The notes beneath the pieces were generated by a model that did not search any database, was not told the DNA's origin, and worked only from the letters and a program-made list of their open reading frames with translations. From Candidatus Kryptoniota bacterium (GTDB lineage: Bacteria; Bacteroidota; Ignavibacteria; Kryptoniales; Kryptoniaceae): a stretch of DNA of 64,000 nucleotides. The position numbers were made by a program, and so were the translations under genes. Positions 1 to 6,742 of this stretch are shown piece after piece (position 1 is the stretch's first letter; each line of letters starts with the position of its first letter). The stretch covers positions 1 to 64,000 of the forward strand of contig CALJEK010000001.1 of the NCBI GenBank assembly GCA_938074445.1, given 5' to 3'.

Positions 1-245
1 AACGGCAGTGGACAAGCGTTTGAAAATGTCGCAACCATAACGAATTCACCGAACTCCGAAGCTTTTTTGTAAGCATCTTGGAGTGCTTTAAAAACTTTTT
101 CATCCTCACCATAAACAAGCGTGCTCATAGAGCCAACGTGAGTCTCAAGCCCGTAAGATTTAAAAATTTCGATCACTTTATCAATTGGCTCTATTATATC
201 CATTTGCCTTAACGGGTATAAACTTATTTGAAGTGCAACAGCCAT
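1..245 (-). CDS. YkoF/MTH1187-type thiamine-binding protein, partial
   Basis: The gene starts with ATG at 243-245 and runs off the left edge, so 81 codons are visible. The N-terminus (MAVALQISLYPLR), the GLETHVGSMSTLVYGE stretch and the end FVMVATFSNACP match the small thiamine/hydroxymethylpyrimidine-binding fold of the YkoF/MTH1187 family, which is about 95-200 residues long. Family members bind thiamin-type ligands in the cytoplasm and often accompany thiamin transporters. It is the last visible gene of the minus-strand redox run, 3 bases after the preceding gene. There is no space for a TPP riboswitch in front of it. Whether it is one-domain or two-domain cannot be seen. Confidence 0.75.
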   Translation of the reverse strand, partial: MAVALQISLYPLRQMDIIEPIDKVIEIFKSYGLETHVGSMSTLVYGEDEKVFKALQDAYKKASEFGEFVMVATFSNACPLP

Positions 246-248
246 TTT

Positions 249-434
249 TTATCTCTTTTTATTGTCAAAAAATGTCCAATAAATTCCAACGCCTATAAGC
301 GATCCGTAAAACATCGATAAATACGGATTAGAAGTAATTGGGCAAGTTCCAGTCCTGCAACCTATAAAGAAATAATAGAGATAGCCCGCAATAGCACCAG
401 CGACAACAAAAATAAAAAGTTTTAAACGCTTCAT
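249..434 (-). CDS. Tiny membrane protein with CP-x3-NP motif (DUF6132-like)
   Basis: This 61-residue protein has two hydrophobic segments (about residues 5-22 and 40-56) separated by a short loop carrying GCRTGTCPITSNP. The loop cysteines at about residues 26 and 31 and the following [YI]LS-x2-Y-x2-LIG pattern recur in the small protein at 2657-2821, so the two are paralogues. The sequence resembles the DUF6132 family, whose function is unknown. It lies 7 bases after the DUF1858 gene and 3 before the thiamine-binding gene, in the same run. A role in membrane thiol or sulfur handling is only inferred from neighbours. Confidence 0.7.
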   Translation of the reverse strand: MKRLKLFIFVVAGAIAGYLYYFFIGCRTGTCPITSNPYLSMFYGSLIGVGIYWTFFDNKKR

Positions 435-441
435 AAAAATT

Positions 442-657
442 TTACTTTTCTTTTAAACCGAGAACATCATTCAATTCATCAATTATCTGTTCCATTTCAT
501 TTTCCATGCCCTTTTCCTTTATCGCCTGCTCAAGCGTTCCCCATATCGGTTCACCACAAACAATACATTTAATTCCCTTTTTCATCAAAAATCCAACTGA
601 TTCGGGAAATTCTGTTACAAGGTCCTCAATCGTTATATCCTTTGTAATCCTTTTCAT
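442..657 (-). CDS. DUF1858 domain protein
   Basis: This 71-residue cytoplasmic protein has the DUF1858 pattern: an N-terminal helix-rich part (ITIEDLVTEFPESVGFLMKKG), then CIVCGEPIWGTLEQA. The Cys-x-x-Cys-Gly pair at residues 31-34 is the hallmark of this family, seen alone or at the N-terminus of ScdA/YtfE-type repair proteins and of some oxidoreductases. Its start overlaps the rhodanese stop by 4 bases (ATGA type), which suggests translational coupling. Function is unproven; redox or metal-related chemistry is likely from the cysteines and the context. Confidence 0.8.
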   Translation of the reverse strand: MKRITKDITIEDLVTEFPESVGFLMKKGIKCIVCGEPIWGTLEQAIKEKGMENEMEQIIDELNDVLGLKEK

Positions 658-1061
658 CTTCTCACCTCATAATATTTTTTCCATTCAATAATACCTCCAG
701 AGAGATTATAAACGTATTTAAACCCATTCTTAACAAGAATTTCGCTTGCCCTCATACTTCGATTCCCACTTCTGCAATAGACTATTATCTCGTAGTTTTT
801 ATATTTTTTCAGCTCATCAAACCGTTTCTCTATCTCCTGTACAGGTATATTTATTGCCCCATCGATATGCTCTTTGGAAAATTCCATCGGTGTGCGAACA
901 TCAAGAATCAAAACATTTTTAACTTTATTCATCTTCTCCCTCGCCTCAGCAGGACTTATATTGAGATAACCTTTTTGCTCATCTACATTTTGTTTAAGCG
1001 CACAGCCAATGAGATAAATCAAAATAAAGAAAGTTGTTAAAGCCTTATACCCTATTTTCAT
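654..1061 (-). CDS. Rhodanese-domain lipoprotein
   Basis: I start at the ATG at 1061 (135 residues); a GTG four codons upstream is also possible. A signal sequence ends in a lipobox (LIGC, Cys20), so the protein is probably lipid-anchored in the periplasm. A single rhodanese domain (about 35-130) follows, with DVRTPMEF and the active-site loop CRSGNRS (Cys96), fitting sulfurtransferase or persulfide-carrier activity. Its length suits a single-domain rhodanese. The gene overlaps the upstream methyltransferase by 17 bases. With sulfide:quinone oxidoreductase in the same run, it could accept sulfane sulfur, which is inference. Confidence 0.9.
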   Translation of the reverse strand: MKIGYKALTTFFILIYLIGCALKQNVDEQKGYLNISPAEAREKMNKVKNVLILDVRTPMEFSKEHIDGAINIPVQEIEKRFDELKKYKNYEIIVYCRSGNRSMRASEILVKNGFKYVYNLSGGIIEWKKYYEVRR

Positions 1062-1623
1062 CTCTGACACAAATTATTTTATAATGCGATTGATTTATAT
1101 CAGCATGCTCAATTATTGAGAAACCAATCTTATTTAGCAATGCCATAAGTTCGTCTTTTGAGATTCTTTCCTCATATGGTGGTCCCATTTCCTCATGCTG
1201 TTTTTTCCATTCAAGAATAACAACCCTTCCATTATCTTTCGTTATTCTTTTAACCTCATTTAAGAACTTTATAACATCATCATTTTCATGTGTGACAAAG
1301 GCAAGGAAAGTAAAATCACTTACTTTATCCTCGAGTGGGAACTCATAATCTCCTTTTGCAAGCACAGGTATAATGTTAGCAGGTGGATTTTTCTGTTTTA
1401 ACTTGTTAAGCATCTCTTCTTGAATATCAACAGCGTAAACCTTTCCAAAATCGCCGACAATTTTCGAGGCTGGAATGGCAAAATATCCACTGCCACAGCC
1501 AACATCAACCATCGTCATACCTTTCCTTAATCCACATGATGTTAAAATTTCTTCAGGCGGAAGAATTTCTTTCCTTCTCTCGTCGTGAAGATGTTCCGCG
1601 TCTTGAGGGTTAAATTTGTGCAC
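1045..1623 (-). CDS. Class I SAM-dependent methyltransferase
   Basis: This 192-residue Rossmann-fold methyltransferase shows motif I as VDVGCGSGYFAIPA (about 39-52), the acidic ribose-binding residue in AVDIQ (about 64-68), and a later VVILEWKK strand. The N-terminus (HKFNPQDAEHLHDERRKEILPP) matches a UbiE-like group often found beside redox and metal-stress genes. The substrate is unknown. The cysteines that define arsenite methyltransferases are absent. The start codon is GTG, and no ATG occurs before residue 36. The stop is 4 bases from the upstream heme-protein gene. I am confident of the fold, not of the substrate. Confidence 0.85.
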   Translation of the reverse strand: MHKFNPQDAEHLHDERRKEILPPEEILTSCGLRKGMTMVDVGCGSGYFAIPASKIVGDFGKVYAVDIQEEMLNKLKQKNPPANIIPVLAKGDYEFPLEDKVSDFTFLAFVTHENDDVIKFLNEVKRITKDNGRVVILEWKKQHEEMGPPYEERISKDELMALLNKIGFSIIEHADINQSHYKIICVRDENRV

Positions 1624-1627
1624 TTTT

Positions 1628-2194
1628 CTACTTAGAGTTACTTAGCTTAATTTTAACGCTTACAGCACCTCTAAAATCCCCAGCTTGATATCCAGTGGCT
1701 TTGTCCTTCGGATAAGTTTTCCTTAGGAACTCCTTTATCTCTTGCTTTAAAAATTCATCAGTCCCATGACAATTCAAACACATCGGCTGAACAATCAAAG
1801 GCTTAAAATATCTGACATATTTTTCACCATTTTCATTGACAACTTCATAATATTCCTGCGGTAATTCACCTTGTTTATTTAGATTGTTAAGTTTTCCCAA
1901 AATTTTATATTCGTAATCGTCCGGTTTATCAGCTTCATTCCTGTACTTTTCACTTATCCTTCTGACATATATGTTGTATTTTTCTTGATGCGCTTTTATA
2001 ATTTCCTGTGCAAGACCAGAACATGTTTTCATAGCTTCTAAATATCCGCCTTTGCTAAGTTCCTTAAAGAGAACCGCCTTTACAGAATCGACAAGCTCAT
2101 TTGAAACTTTTCTTGCAAGTTCAATTGACTTTTGAATGTTATCATCACTTTGAAACATAAACAAAAGTAGAAAAGCCAAAACTACTTTATACAT
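1628..2194 (-). CDS. DUF3365 (Tll0287-like) periplasmic c-type heme protein
   Basis: This 188-residue protein has a short N-terminal signal (VLAFLLLFMF), then a DUF3365/Tll0287-like sensor-fold domain. One heme c attachment motif, CLNCH (Cys139, Cys142, His143), comes before a GYQAGDFRGAVSV segment typical of the family. DUF3365 domains occur alone or as extracytoplasmic sensors and probably bind heme in the periplasm. The gene overlaps the OsmC gene by 8 bases. It may act as a redox sensor or electron carrier in this cluster; the partner is not visible. Confidence 0.85.
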   Translation of the reverse strand: MYKVVLAFLLLFMFQSDDNIQKSIELARKVSNELVDSVKAVLFKELSKGGYLEAMKTCSGLAQEIIKAHQEKYNIYVRRISEKYRNEADKPDDYEYKILGKLNNLNKQGELPQEYYEVVNENGEKYVRYFKPLIVQPMCLNCHGTDEFLKQEIKEFLRKTYPKDKATGYQAGDFRGAVSVKIKLSNSK

Positions 2195-2633
2195 TTTTTG
2201 TCACCTCCGCTTCAGGTTGAATTATTTTATATGTATAGTTTACCTCAGCGCCGGATTTTTTAAGTATTGCTGAAACAGAACAATATTTCGCCTGTGAAAG
2301 CTCAATGGCGTTCTCGACATCTTTGGGGTTTATTTTATTACCATAAATTACATATTCAATATCAACTTTTGTGTAAACCTTTGGGTGCTCTTCCGCTCTA
2401 ACTCCCGTAATTTTCATCTCAAATTTATCAAACTTAACTCTTTTCTTTTTCAATATACTGACAACATCCATTCCAGTGCAACCACCCAAAGAGATCAAAA
2501 GAAGTTCCATTGGCCTTGTCCCAGCATTTGTTCCCCCAACGGTTTCAGCAGCATCCATAATTACCCAATGGTTAGAATCCCCCCTTCCAATAAAAGTCAT
2601 TCCATCGACAAATTTAACTTCAACATTTGGCAT
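2187..2633 (-). CDS. OsmC-family peroxiredoxin-like protein
   Basis: This 148-residue protein has the OsmC/Ohr fold signatures: GTRPMELLLISLGGCTGMD with the first redox cysteine (Cys52), and the second in AKYCSVSAIL (Cys118). OsmC proteins reduce organic or fatty-acid hydroperoxides in the cytoplasm through this cysteine pair, and some react with persulfides. The general YhfA/OsmC subgroup fits better than Ohr. Length is normal. It is in the middle of the redox run, overlapping the heme protein by 8 bases. Confidence in the family is high; the substrate is open. Confidence 0.93.
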   Translation of the reverse strand: MPNVEVKFVDGMTFIGRGDSNHWVIMDAAETVGGTNAGTRPMELLLISLGGCTGMDVVSILKKKRVKFDKFEMKITGVRAEEHPKVYTKVDIEYVIYGNKINPKDVENAIELSQAKYCSVSAILKKSGAEVNYTYKIIQPEAEVTKNV

Positions 2634-2656
2634 TTTTTTACTCCTCTAAATTTGTT

Positions 2657-2821
2657 TTAAAATTTCTTATATGCGAGCAAAAATCCAAGTAAAGCAAAAT
2701 ACAAAGTGCTTATTTTAGGATTACATAAAAGGGGACACATACCCCCAAGTTTCGAAAAATACCGACCAATGAAAAAGCCCGAAATTCCACCGATAATTGC
2801 TCCAACAAGCCCAGAGATCAT
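2657..2821 (-). CDS. Tiny membrane protein, paralogue of 249-434 protein
   Basis: I start at the ATG at 2821, giving 54 residues; TTG codons at 2866 and 2851 would lengthen it but overlap the upstream gene. A glycine-rich first helix (LVGAIIGGISGFFIG) is followed by a loop, GGMCPLLCNPKIS, and a second helix. The pattern G-x-CP-x3-NP-x-[IL]-S-x2-Y-x2-L-[IL]-G is shared with the protein at 249-434. It may be DUF6132-like; no function is known. It sits between OsmC and a zinc-ribbon gene. The two cysteines could face the membrane interface and take part in thiol or sulfur chemistry, which is speculation. Confidence 0.6.
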   Translation of the reverse strand: MISGLVGAIIGGISGFFIGRYFSKLGGMCPLLCNPKISTLYFALLGFLLAYKKF

Positions 2822-2838
2822 CCCATAAACCCGTTTTT

Positions 2839-3048
2839 TTATCTTGCCCAAATGTAATAATACCAAATCTCTCGGGTTACCTCCTTTTCGATGTATTCAC
2901 AACTTTCACATCGCCAAACCTCATTATCACCGCAACACCTTCTGATAAACATCATTTCGCTTCCGCATTTTCGACAACGTCTTTTTGTAAATTTATCTTC
3001 AAACTTTTGAAAACTTAAATAAAACGATTTTGCGATTTCATCTTTCAT
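2839..3048 (-). CDS. Small zinc-ribbon protein
   Basis: This 69-residue protein has two Cys-x-x-Cys knuckles, CRKCG (Cys25, Cys28) and CESC (Cys47, Cys50), that form a zinc ribbon. An extra CC pair lies between them (Cys38, Cys39). The N-terminal helix and an aromatic C-terminus (IWYYYIWAR) flank the ribbon. It overlaps the TlpA gene stop by 11 bases, so it is co-transcribed. I do not recognise a named family. The extra cysteines could be redox-active; binding of nucleic acid or protein is equally possible. Confidence 0.7.
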   Translation of the reverse strand: MKDEIAKSFYLSFQKFEDKFTKRRCRKCGSEMMFIRRCCGDNEVWRCESCEYIEKEVTREIWYYYIWAR

Positions 3049-3604
3049 TTAAAAGCATAATTATATCTCTTTCAAAAACTTCCTTTGGACGATAACCAAC
3101 ATATTTCGCCCTTATATTACCCTTTCTGTCAATTACAAATGTCGTAGGTATTCCACGAATCCCGCCATAATCCTGCGTAACTTTATAGTTACCGATTAAT
3201 ATTGTATAGTTGATTCCAAATTCCTTCATAAATGGTAAGACATCCTTTACTCCACCTTCGTCAAGTGAGATACCAATTATTTCAACTCCCTTGTCTTTAT
3301 ATTTTTTATAAAGCTCAATAAACCCCGGTATCTCAGCTCTGCAAGGCGGACACCAAGTAGCCCAGAAATCAAGGATTATAATTTTGCCTTTGAAGTCCGA
3401 TAGTTTAACTTTTTTTCCTTTTACATCTAAAAGTTCAAAATCAGGAGCTGGTTTCACGTCTGAAAGAACGCTCGCAAAAGCTGGTGTAACCGCAGAATAA
3501 GTCTTGTTATCCTTTTTTCTCACATTATATCCAAGATAACCAACTACCAAAATTAAAATTAAAAGCCCAATTATAGGTCGATAGTCTATTTTTCGCTTTG
3601 CCAT
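3038..3604 (-). CDS. TlpA/ResA-type membrane-anchored thioredoxin
   Basis: This 188-residue protein has an N-terminal membrane anchor (about 10-26, IIGLLILILVVGYLGY) and a periplasmic TlpA-type thioredoxin domain (about 50-188). The active site is WCPPC (Cys85, Cys88), and the cis-proline loop is GIPTTFVID. It matches ResA/TlpA reductases, which keep periplasmic thiols reduced, for example apocytochrome heme sites or cupredoxin ligands. A c-type heme protein is encoded nearby, so a cytochrome maturation role is plausible. It lies 21 bases after the DUF302 gene. Confidence 0.92.
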   Translation of the reverse strand: MAKRKIDYRPIIGLLILILVVGYLGYNVRKKDNKTYSAVTPAFASVLSDVKPAPDFELLDVKGKKVKLSDFKGKIIILDFWATWCPPCRAEIPGFIELYKKYKDKGVEIIGISLDEGGVKDVLPFMKEFGINYTILIGNYKVTQDYGGIRGIPTTFVIDRKGNIRAKYVGYRPKEVFERDIIMLLNER

Positions 3605-3625
3605 TTTCCGTAGATGTCTTTTTTT

Positions 3626-4009
3626 TTAAATATTTTGAATAACTCTTTCAAGTTTTTCGCGAACCTCAAACGCAATTTCTTTTAACTTTGGGTTATCAAT
3701 TATATAAGTCATAACATTCGGATCAAACGCAGATACAGTGACTTTCCCATCCTTTTCGTAAACTATCACATTGCAGGGAAGCACAAGCCCAAGTTCATAC
3801 TCAGCTTGTAAAGCTTTATAAGCATACGGTGGATTGCACGCACCAAGAATAATATATTTGTCAAAGTCAACATCGAGTTTCTTCTTCAACGTTTCCTTCA
3901 CATCTATTGATGTTAAAACGCCAAATCCTTCCTTTTTTAATTCTTCAGTAACTTTATTAACGGCTTCTTCATATGACAAATTAACGGTTTTTGAAATTCC
4001 ATATTTCAT
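3626..4009 (-). CDS. DUF302 domain protein
   Basis: This 127-residue protein matches DUF302 throughout: an N-terminal FGVLTSIDVKETLKKKL segment, the central ILGACNPPYAYKAL motif with a conserved cysteine, and LVLPCNVIVYE with a second one. The fold is a small alpha/beta sandwich. Function is unknown, but these genes often sit beside thioredoxin, sulfurtransferase and SQR genes, as here. It has no signal peptide. Its start overlaps the stop of the thioredoxin gene by 4 bases, suggesting coupled translation. Confidence 0.9.
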   Translation of the reverse strand: MKYGISKTVNLSYEEAVNKVTEELKKEGFGVLTSIDVKETLKKKLDVDFDKYIILGACNPPYAYKALQAEYELGLVLPCNVIVYEKDGKVTVSAFDPNVMTYIIDNPKLKEIAFEVREKLERVIQNI

Positions 4010-4398
4010 AAGGACCTCCTTAGTATGTTTTCAGATTTAACCCCGACGAAAAATTCTTTAATTTTGCCATTTTCAATCACTACGGTCGAAGGGGTTCCTA
4101 TAACCCCAAATTTTAAAGCGACGTCCATATCTTTGCTTACATCAATTTTAAATATCCTCACTTTGTTATCTATGGAACCGATAAGCTTGTCAATTATTGG
4201 GGTTTGGACTTTACAGGCAGAGCAAGTTGGGCTATAAAAGTAAAGTAAAACTTTTTCATGTTTATCGATTGCTTTCCCAATTTCCCCACCGATATCGGGG
4301 GCTGACTTGCCCTTCCTCAACTTCGCTCTTAATACAATGCTCAAGTTCATCAAAATAAAAAATAGAAACACACCTGCAATAATGTAAAATATAAACAT
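4006..4398 (-). CDS. Membrane-anchored thioredoxin-like protein
   Basis: This 130-residue protein has an N-terminal hydrophobic anchor (about 2-24), then a thioredoxin fold with the active site YSPTCSACKVQTP (Cys59, Cys62) and a cis-proline loop GVIGTPSTVVI. The C-S-A-C site differs from classical CGPC. It is probably a periplasm-facing thiol reductant or disulfide relay, paired with DUF302 through a 4-base overlap. It is shorter than TlpA proteins and is a separate family member from the one at 3038-3604. It follows an inverted repeat at 4423-4445. Confidence 0.85.
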   Translation of the reverse strand: MFIFYIIAGVFLFFILMNLSIVLRAKLRKGKSAPDIGGEIGKAIDKHEKVLLYFYSPTCSACKVQTPIIDKLIGSIDNKVRIFKIDVSKDMDVALKFGVIGTPSTVVIENGKIKEFFVGVKSENILRRSL

Positions 4399-4422
4399 AC
4401 CACAAAACCTTAATTTTACAAG

Positions 4423-4445
4423 AGCCCCGATTTTAAATCGGGGCT
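4423..4445. terminator. Perfect inverted repeat between co-directional genes
   Basis: AGCCCCGATTT and AAATCGGGGCT form an 11-base perfect inverted repeat around a single central T, giving a stable GC-rich hairpin. It lies in the 80-base gap between the DUF2892 and thioredoxin genes. On the minus strand, the transcribed direction, no clear T-run follows. On the plus strand there is CTTTGAAAATTTTTT. It may be a leaky terminator, an attenuator, or an mRNA-stabilising hairpin that splits the run in two. Confidence 0.5.
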
Positions 4446-4478
4446 TTGAAAATTTTTTAATTCCCCGAAGGGTTTATT

Positions 4479-4667
4479 CTACTTACGGGTAGAAATTTTA
4501 AAAAGTGAATATGCTGGGCAATAACCGATAATCCCAGTTATAAGGGGGAGTAATCCGATTAAGCCCCAATATTTTGAATTCCCTTCCATCCAAATCAAGA
4601 ATGAAAGAAGAAAAAGACCAACGATTACACGCAGAACCCTATCCCATGTAGCTTCGTTGACCTTCAT
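4479..4667 (-). CDS. DUF2892 inner-membrane protein (YgaP C-terminal type)
   Basis: This 62-residue protein matches DUF2892: the N-terminal NEATWDRVLRVIVGLFLLS, two transmembrane helices, and the closing GIIGYCPAYSLFKIS. In YgaP the same domain anchors a rhodanese to the inner membrane. As a stand-alone protein it may partner with the rhodanese lipoprotein or thioredoxins of this cluster. The conserved cysteine of the GYCPAY motif is present. It lies 15 bases after the zinc-ribbon gene and is followed by a hairpin. Confidence 0.9.
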   Translation of the reverse strand: MKVNEATWDRVLRVIVGLFLLSFLIWMEGNSKYWGLIGLLPLITGIIGYCPAYSLFKISTRK

Positions 4668-4682
4668 AGTTGAGCCTCCGAA

Positions 4683-4928
4683 TTAATTTGCTAAAAAGTC
4701 AATATCTTCAGTTCTCCTTCTTCTTCTCCTGCGAGCAGGTCTTTCAGGAACAAGCGCCCAAACACGAACATCAATATTTTCAATATCCAAATGAACCTCT
4801 GCCTCACAATAGGGGCATATTTTTACGCTCTGCTTTTCAAGAAAAATTTGATTTTTGCAATTAGGACAGTCTGTTATAACCATCCCGATTACCTTTGCCT
4901 TTTGCTTATTTACTGGCGTCGTAATCAC
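4683..4928 (-). CDS. Small zinc-ribbon protein with poly-arginine tract
   Basis: I keep the GTG at 4928 (81 residues) because GGAG lies 8 bases in front of it. An ATG at 4883 would give 66 residues. Two knuckles, CPNC (Cys21, Cys24) and CPYC (Cys38, Cys41), form a zinc ribbon; an acidic stretch follows, then seven arginines in a row (66-72) and an acidic tail. The family is not recognised. The arginine tract suggests binding to nucleic acid or acidic lipid. The 129-base gap upstream makes this a likely start of a second transcript in the run. Confidence 0.65.
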   Translation of the reverse strand: MITTPVNKQKAKVIGMVITDCPNCKNQIFLEKQSVKICPYCEAEVHLDIENIDVRVWALVPERPARRRRRRRTEDIDFLAN

Positions 4929-4992
4929 AACACTATCTCCATCATTAAGTTTTAAATTAACCGTTCAATTTTAAATAACAATTGAATTTTTA

Positions 4993-5015
4993 GAATTGTT
5001 TCTCTTTGACAATTC
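4993..5015. promoter_or_regulatory. Inverted repeat upstream of the zinc-ribbon gene
   Basis: GAATTGT and ACAATTC form a 7-base inverted repeat with a 9-base spacer in the gap between the SQR stop and the GTG start at 4928. Its half contains ATTGTCA on the minus strand, a sequence also found in the arsR promoter region near 9711. It could be an operator or a weak hairpin. No convincing -35/-10 pair was identified around it. Confidence 0.25.
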
Positions 5016-5057
5016 ACTGGCTAAAGATAAGCAAATTTTTATTGAAAATCAATCACC

Positions 5058-6260
5058 CTATGGCAATTGCGAATAACCGTTTCTCATTTTCCAAAGATAA
5101 TACTTCTCAAACCATACTTTGAGCCAATGCGACCAAGGTCCGGGGAAAAGTATGTGATATTTTCTTGGTTTAAAGATCCTGCTCGCAATGAAAAGAACAC
5201 CCATATTTCCAGCATCCATAATGCATAGCGGAGCAATATCTGAAAAGGCAAGCTTTCTTAAACGATTTACACCAAGAACCCTAAAAGCAATATTATCAGC
5301 CGCAACTCTCGCCATTACTTCAGACATATAGCCAGTCTTAGGAACCCCAATTGGCACTGGCGTTGGCTCAGGATATTTTACAGCAACCGCAACCCCAGCT
5401 GCATAAATATTGTCATAGTCTAAATGTTTATATGTGTCATCGACAGGGATAAATCCTAATTCATTTCCAATTTTGGAATCGCGAACTGCCTTAACACCAA
5501 GGAATGGAGGGATTATCATAGCGTATTTATATGAAAGAACTTCACCATTTGAAAGATAAATCTTATCTTCTGTTATTTTCTCAATCGCTACATTAGTAAT
5601 TCCACGAATGCCAAGCTTTTTAAAGAAAAATTCACTCATCTTTTGGGAATTTCCAACTCCACCTATTCCAAAATTTCCAAGAAATGGCTCTGATGTTACA
5701 AATGTGACGCTTACTTTGTCCCTTATCCCTGCTTTTCTTGCTGCGTATTCAATATTAAAAACATATTCATAAGCTGCACCAAAGCAACTTGCTTTTTGCG
5801 TCGCTCCTATTACAATCGGTCCAGGGTCTTTGACAAACTCATTCCATTTTTCACCAGCGTGAAGTGCATGTTCAACCGTACAAATAGAAGTCGTATATCC
5901 GTTATGTGGACCAAGCCCTTCTACTTCTGAAAAACTTAAATCGGGACCTGTAGCAATTAAAAGAAAATCATAATTATATGTTCCAGCTGTTGTCTCAACT
6001 TGATTCTTTTCGGGGACAATCTTAGTTGCCTCCGCGTGGACAAAATTTATACCACGTTTCTCAAGCACAGGCTTAATTTCAAAAGAAATATCTTCAGGTT
6101 TCCTCCATCCAAATGGAACCCAAATCAAGGAAGGAATGAACACAAAATCTCTTGCTTTTGAGATAACAGTTACGTTCGCTTTGTCTTTAAGCTTTCTTTT
6201 TAGATCAAGCGTTGCCGTAAGCCCTGCAAATGAAGCACCAAGAACAACTATTTTTGCCAT
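5058..6260 (-). CDS. sqr: Sulfide:quinone oxidoreductase-like flavoprotein
   Basis: This 400-residue protein opens with the FAD-binding IVVLGASFAGLTATLDL. It carries three cysteines at 127 (SICTVEH), 159 (KASCFGAA) and 346 (APLCIMDA), whose spacing matches the three catalytic cysteines of Acidithiobacillus-type SQR. Family proteins oxidise sulfide to sulfane sulfur and pass electrons to the quinone pool from the cytoplasmic face of the membrane. The C-terminus (residues about 365-400) is amphipathic and rich in Trp/Phe, fitting monotopic membrane attachment. It lies 15 bases after a 47-residue gene. It may detoxify sulfide or use it for respiration. Confidence 0.88.
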   Translation of the reverse strand: MAKIVVLGASFAGLTATLDLKRKLKDKANVTVISKARDFVFIPSLIWVPFGWRKPEDISFEIKPVLEKRGINFVHAEATKIVPEKNQVETTAGTYNYDFLLIATGPDLSFSEVEGLGPHNGYTTSICTVEHALHAGEKWNEFVKDPGPIVIGATQKASCFGAAYEYVFNIEYAARKAGIRDKVSVTFVTSEPFLGNFGIGGVGNSQKMSEFFFKKLGIRGITNVAIEKITEDKIYLSNGEVLSYKYAMIIPPFLGVKAVRDSKIGNELGFIPVDDTYKHLDYDNIYAAGVAVAVKYPEPTPVPIGVPKTGYMSEVMARVAADNIAFRVLGVNRLRKLAFSDIAPLCIMDAGNMGVLFIASRIFKPRKYHILFPGPWSHWLKVWFEKYYLWKMRNGYSQLP

Positions 6261-6275
6261 GTTAAACCTGAAACT

Positions 6276-6419
6276 TTATCTTTGAATGTTTATAAGTGTT
6301 GTTGAGTTGCCTCTAAGTTCGGCTTCGTGATTGTTCGTGTCCATAAGCCAAAAGTAGCGAGCACGCTCCAAAACTTGGGAGACATGCTCGCCATAATCAA
6401 TTGGAGTTGAAATTTTCAT
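6276..6419 (-). CDS. 47-residue conserved-looking small protein
   Basis: The frame runs from ATG at 6417-6419 to TAA at 6276-6278. The product begins MKISTPIDYGEHVSQVLERA, continues with RYFWLMDTNNHEAELRGN and ends STTLINIQR. Spacing to groES (22 bases) and to sqr (15 bases) matches the rest of the operon, and without this gene there would be an unusual 181-base hole. Composition looks protein-like, with aromatic and charged residues and no low complexity. There is no signal or membrane segment. I do not recognise it. A small accessory factor for the downstream SQR is possible. Confidence 0.6.
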   Translation of the reverse strand: MKISTPIDYGEHVSQVLERARYFWLMDTNNHEAELRGNSTTLINIQR

Positions 6420-6441
6420 TGCTAATCTGAAATTATTTCTT

Positions 6442-6717
6442 CTATTCTTCAATCACTGCCAGTATATCACTTCTCGAAATAATTCTGTATTCCTTTCCAT
6501 TCATTTCAATTTCTTCACCACCATACTTCGCAAACAGAATCTTATCCCCTACCTTAACCTTTGACTGCAGGTCTTCATCGGTACCAACGGCGACGACAAT
6601 CCCTACTCTTGGTTTTTCCTTCGCTGTGTCTGGGATTATGATTCCAGAGCTTGTTCTTGATTCAATTTCTTCAAGCGGTTCAACAAGAACCCTATCATCG
6701 AGTGGTTTAATTTTCAT
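6442..6717 (-). CDS. groES: Co-chaperonin GroES
   Basis: This 91-residue protein is full-length GroES. It starts KIKPLDDRVLVEPLE, has the mobile loop with SGIIIPDTAKEKP, and ends in the YRIISRSDILAVIEE strand. It forms the heptameric lid for GroEL during protein folding in the cytoplasm. No groEL is adjacent; the neighbours are a glutaredoxin (25 bases upstream) and the 47-residue gene. Its place in the redox run suggests expression under oxidant or sulfur stress. It may be a second copy, or the only one, separated from groEL. Confidence 0.95.
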   Translation of the reverse strand: MKIKPLDDRVLVEPLEEIESRTSSGIIIPDTAKEKPRVGIVVAVGTDEDLQSKVKVGDKILFAKYGGEEIEMNGKEYRIISRSDILAVIEE

Positions 6718-6742
6718 TTTTTCTTGTTCCTTAATTTTGTTT

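Noticed and set aside
236-260. TPP riboswitch in front of the thiamine-binding gene
   Set aside because: Only 3 bases separate it from the gene before, so no leader exists.
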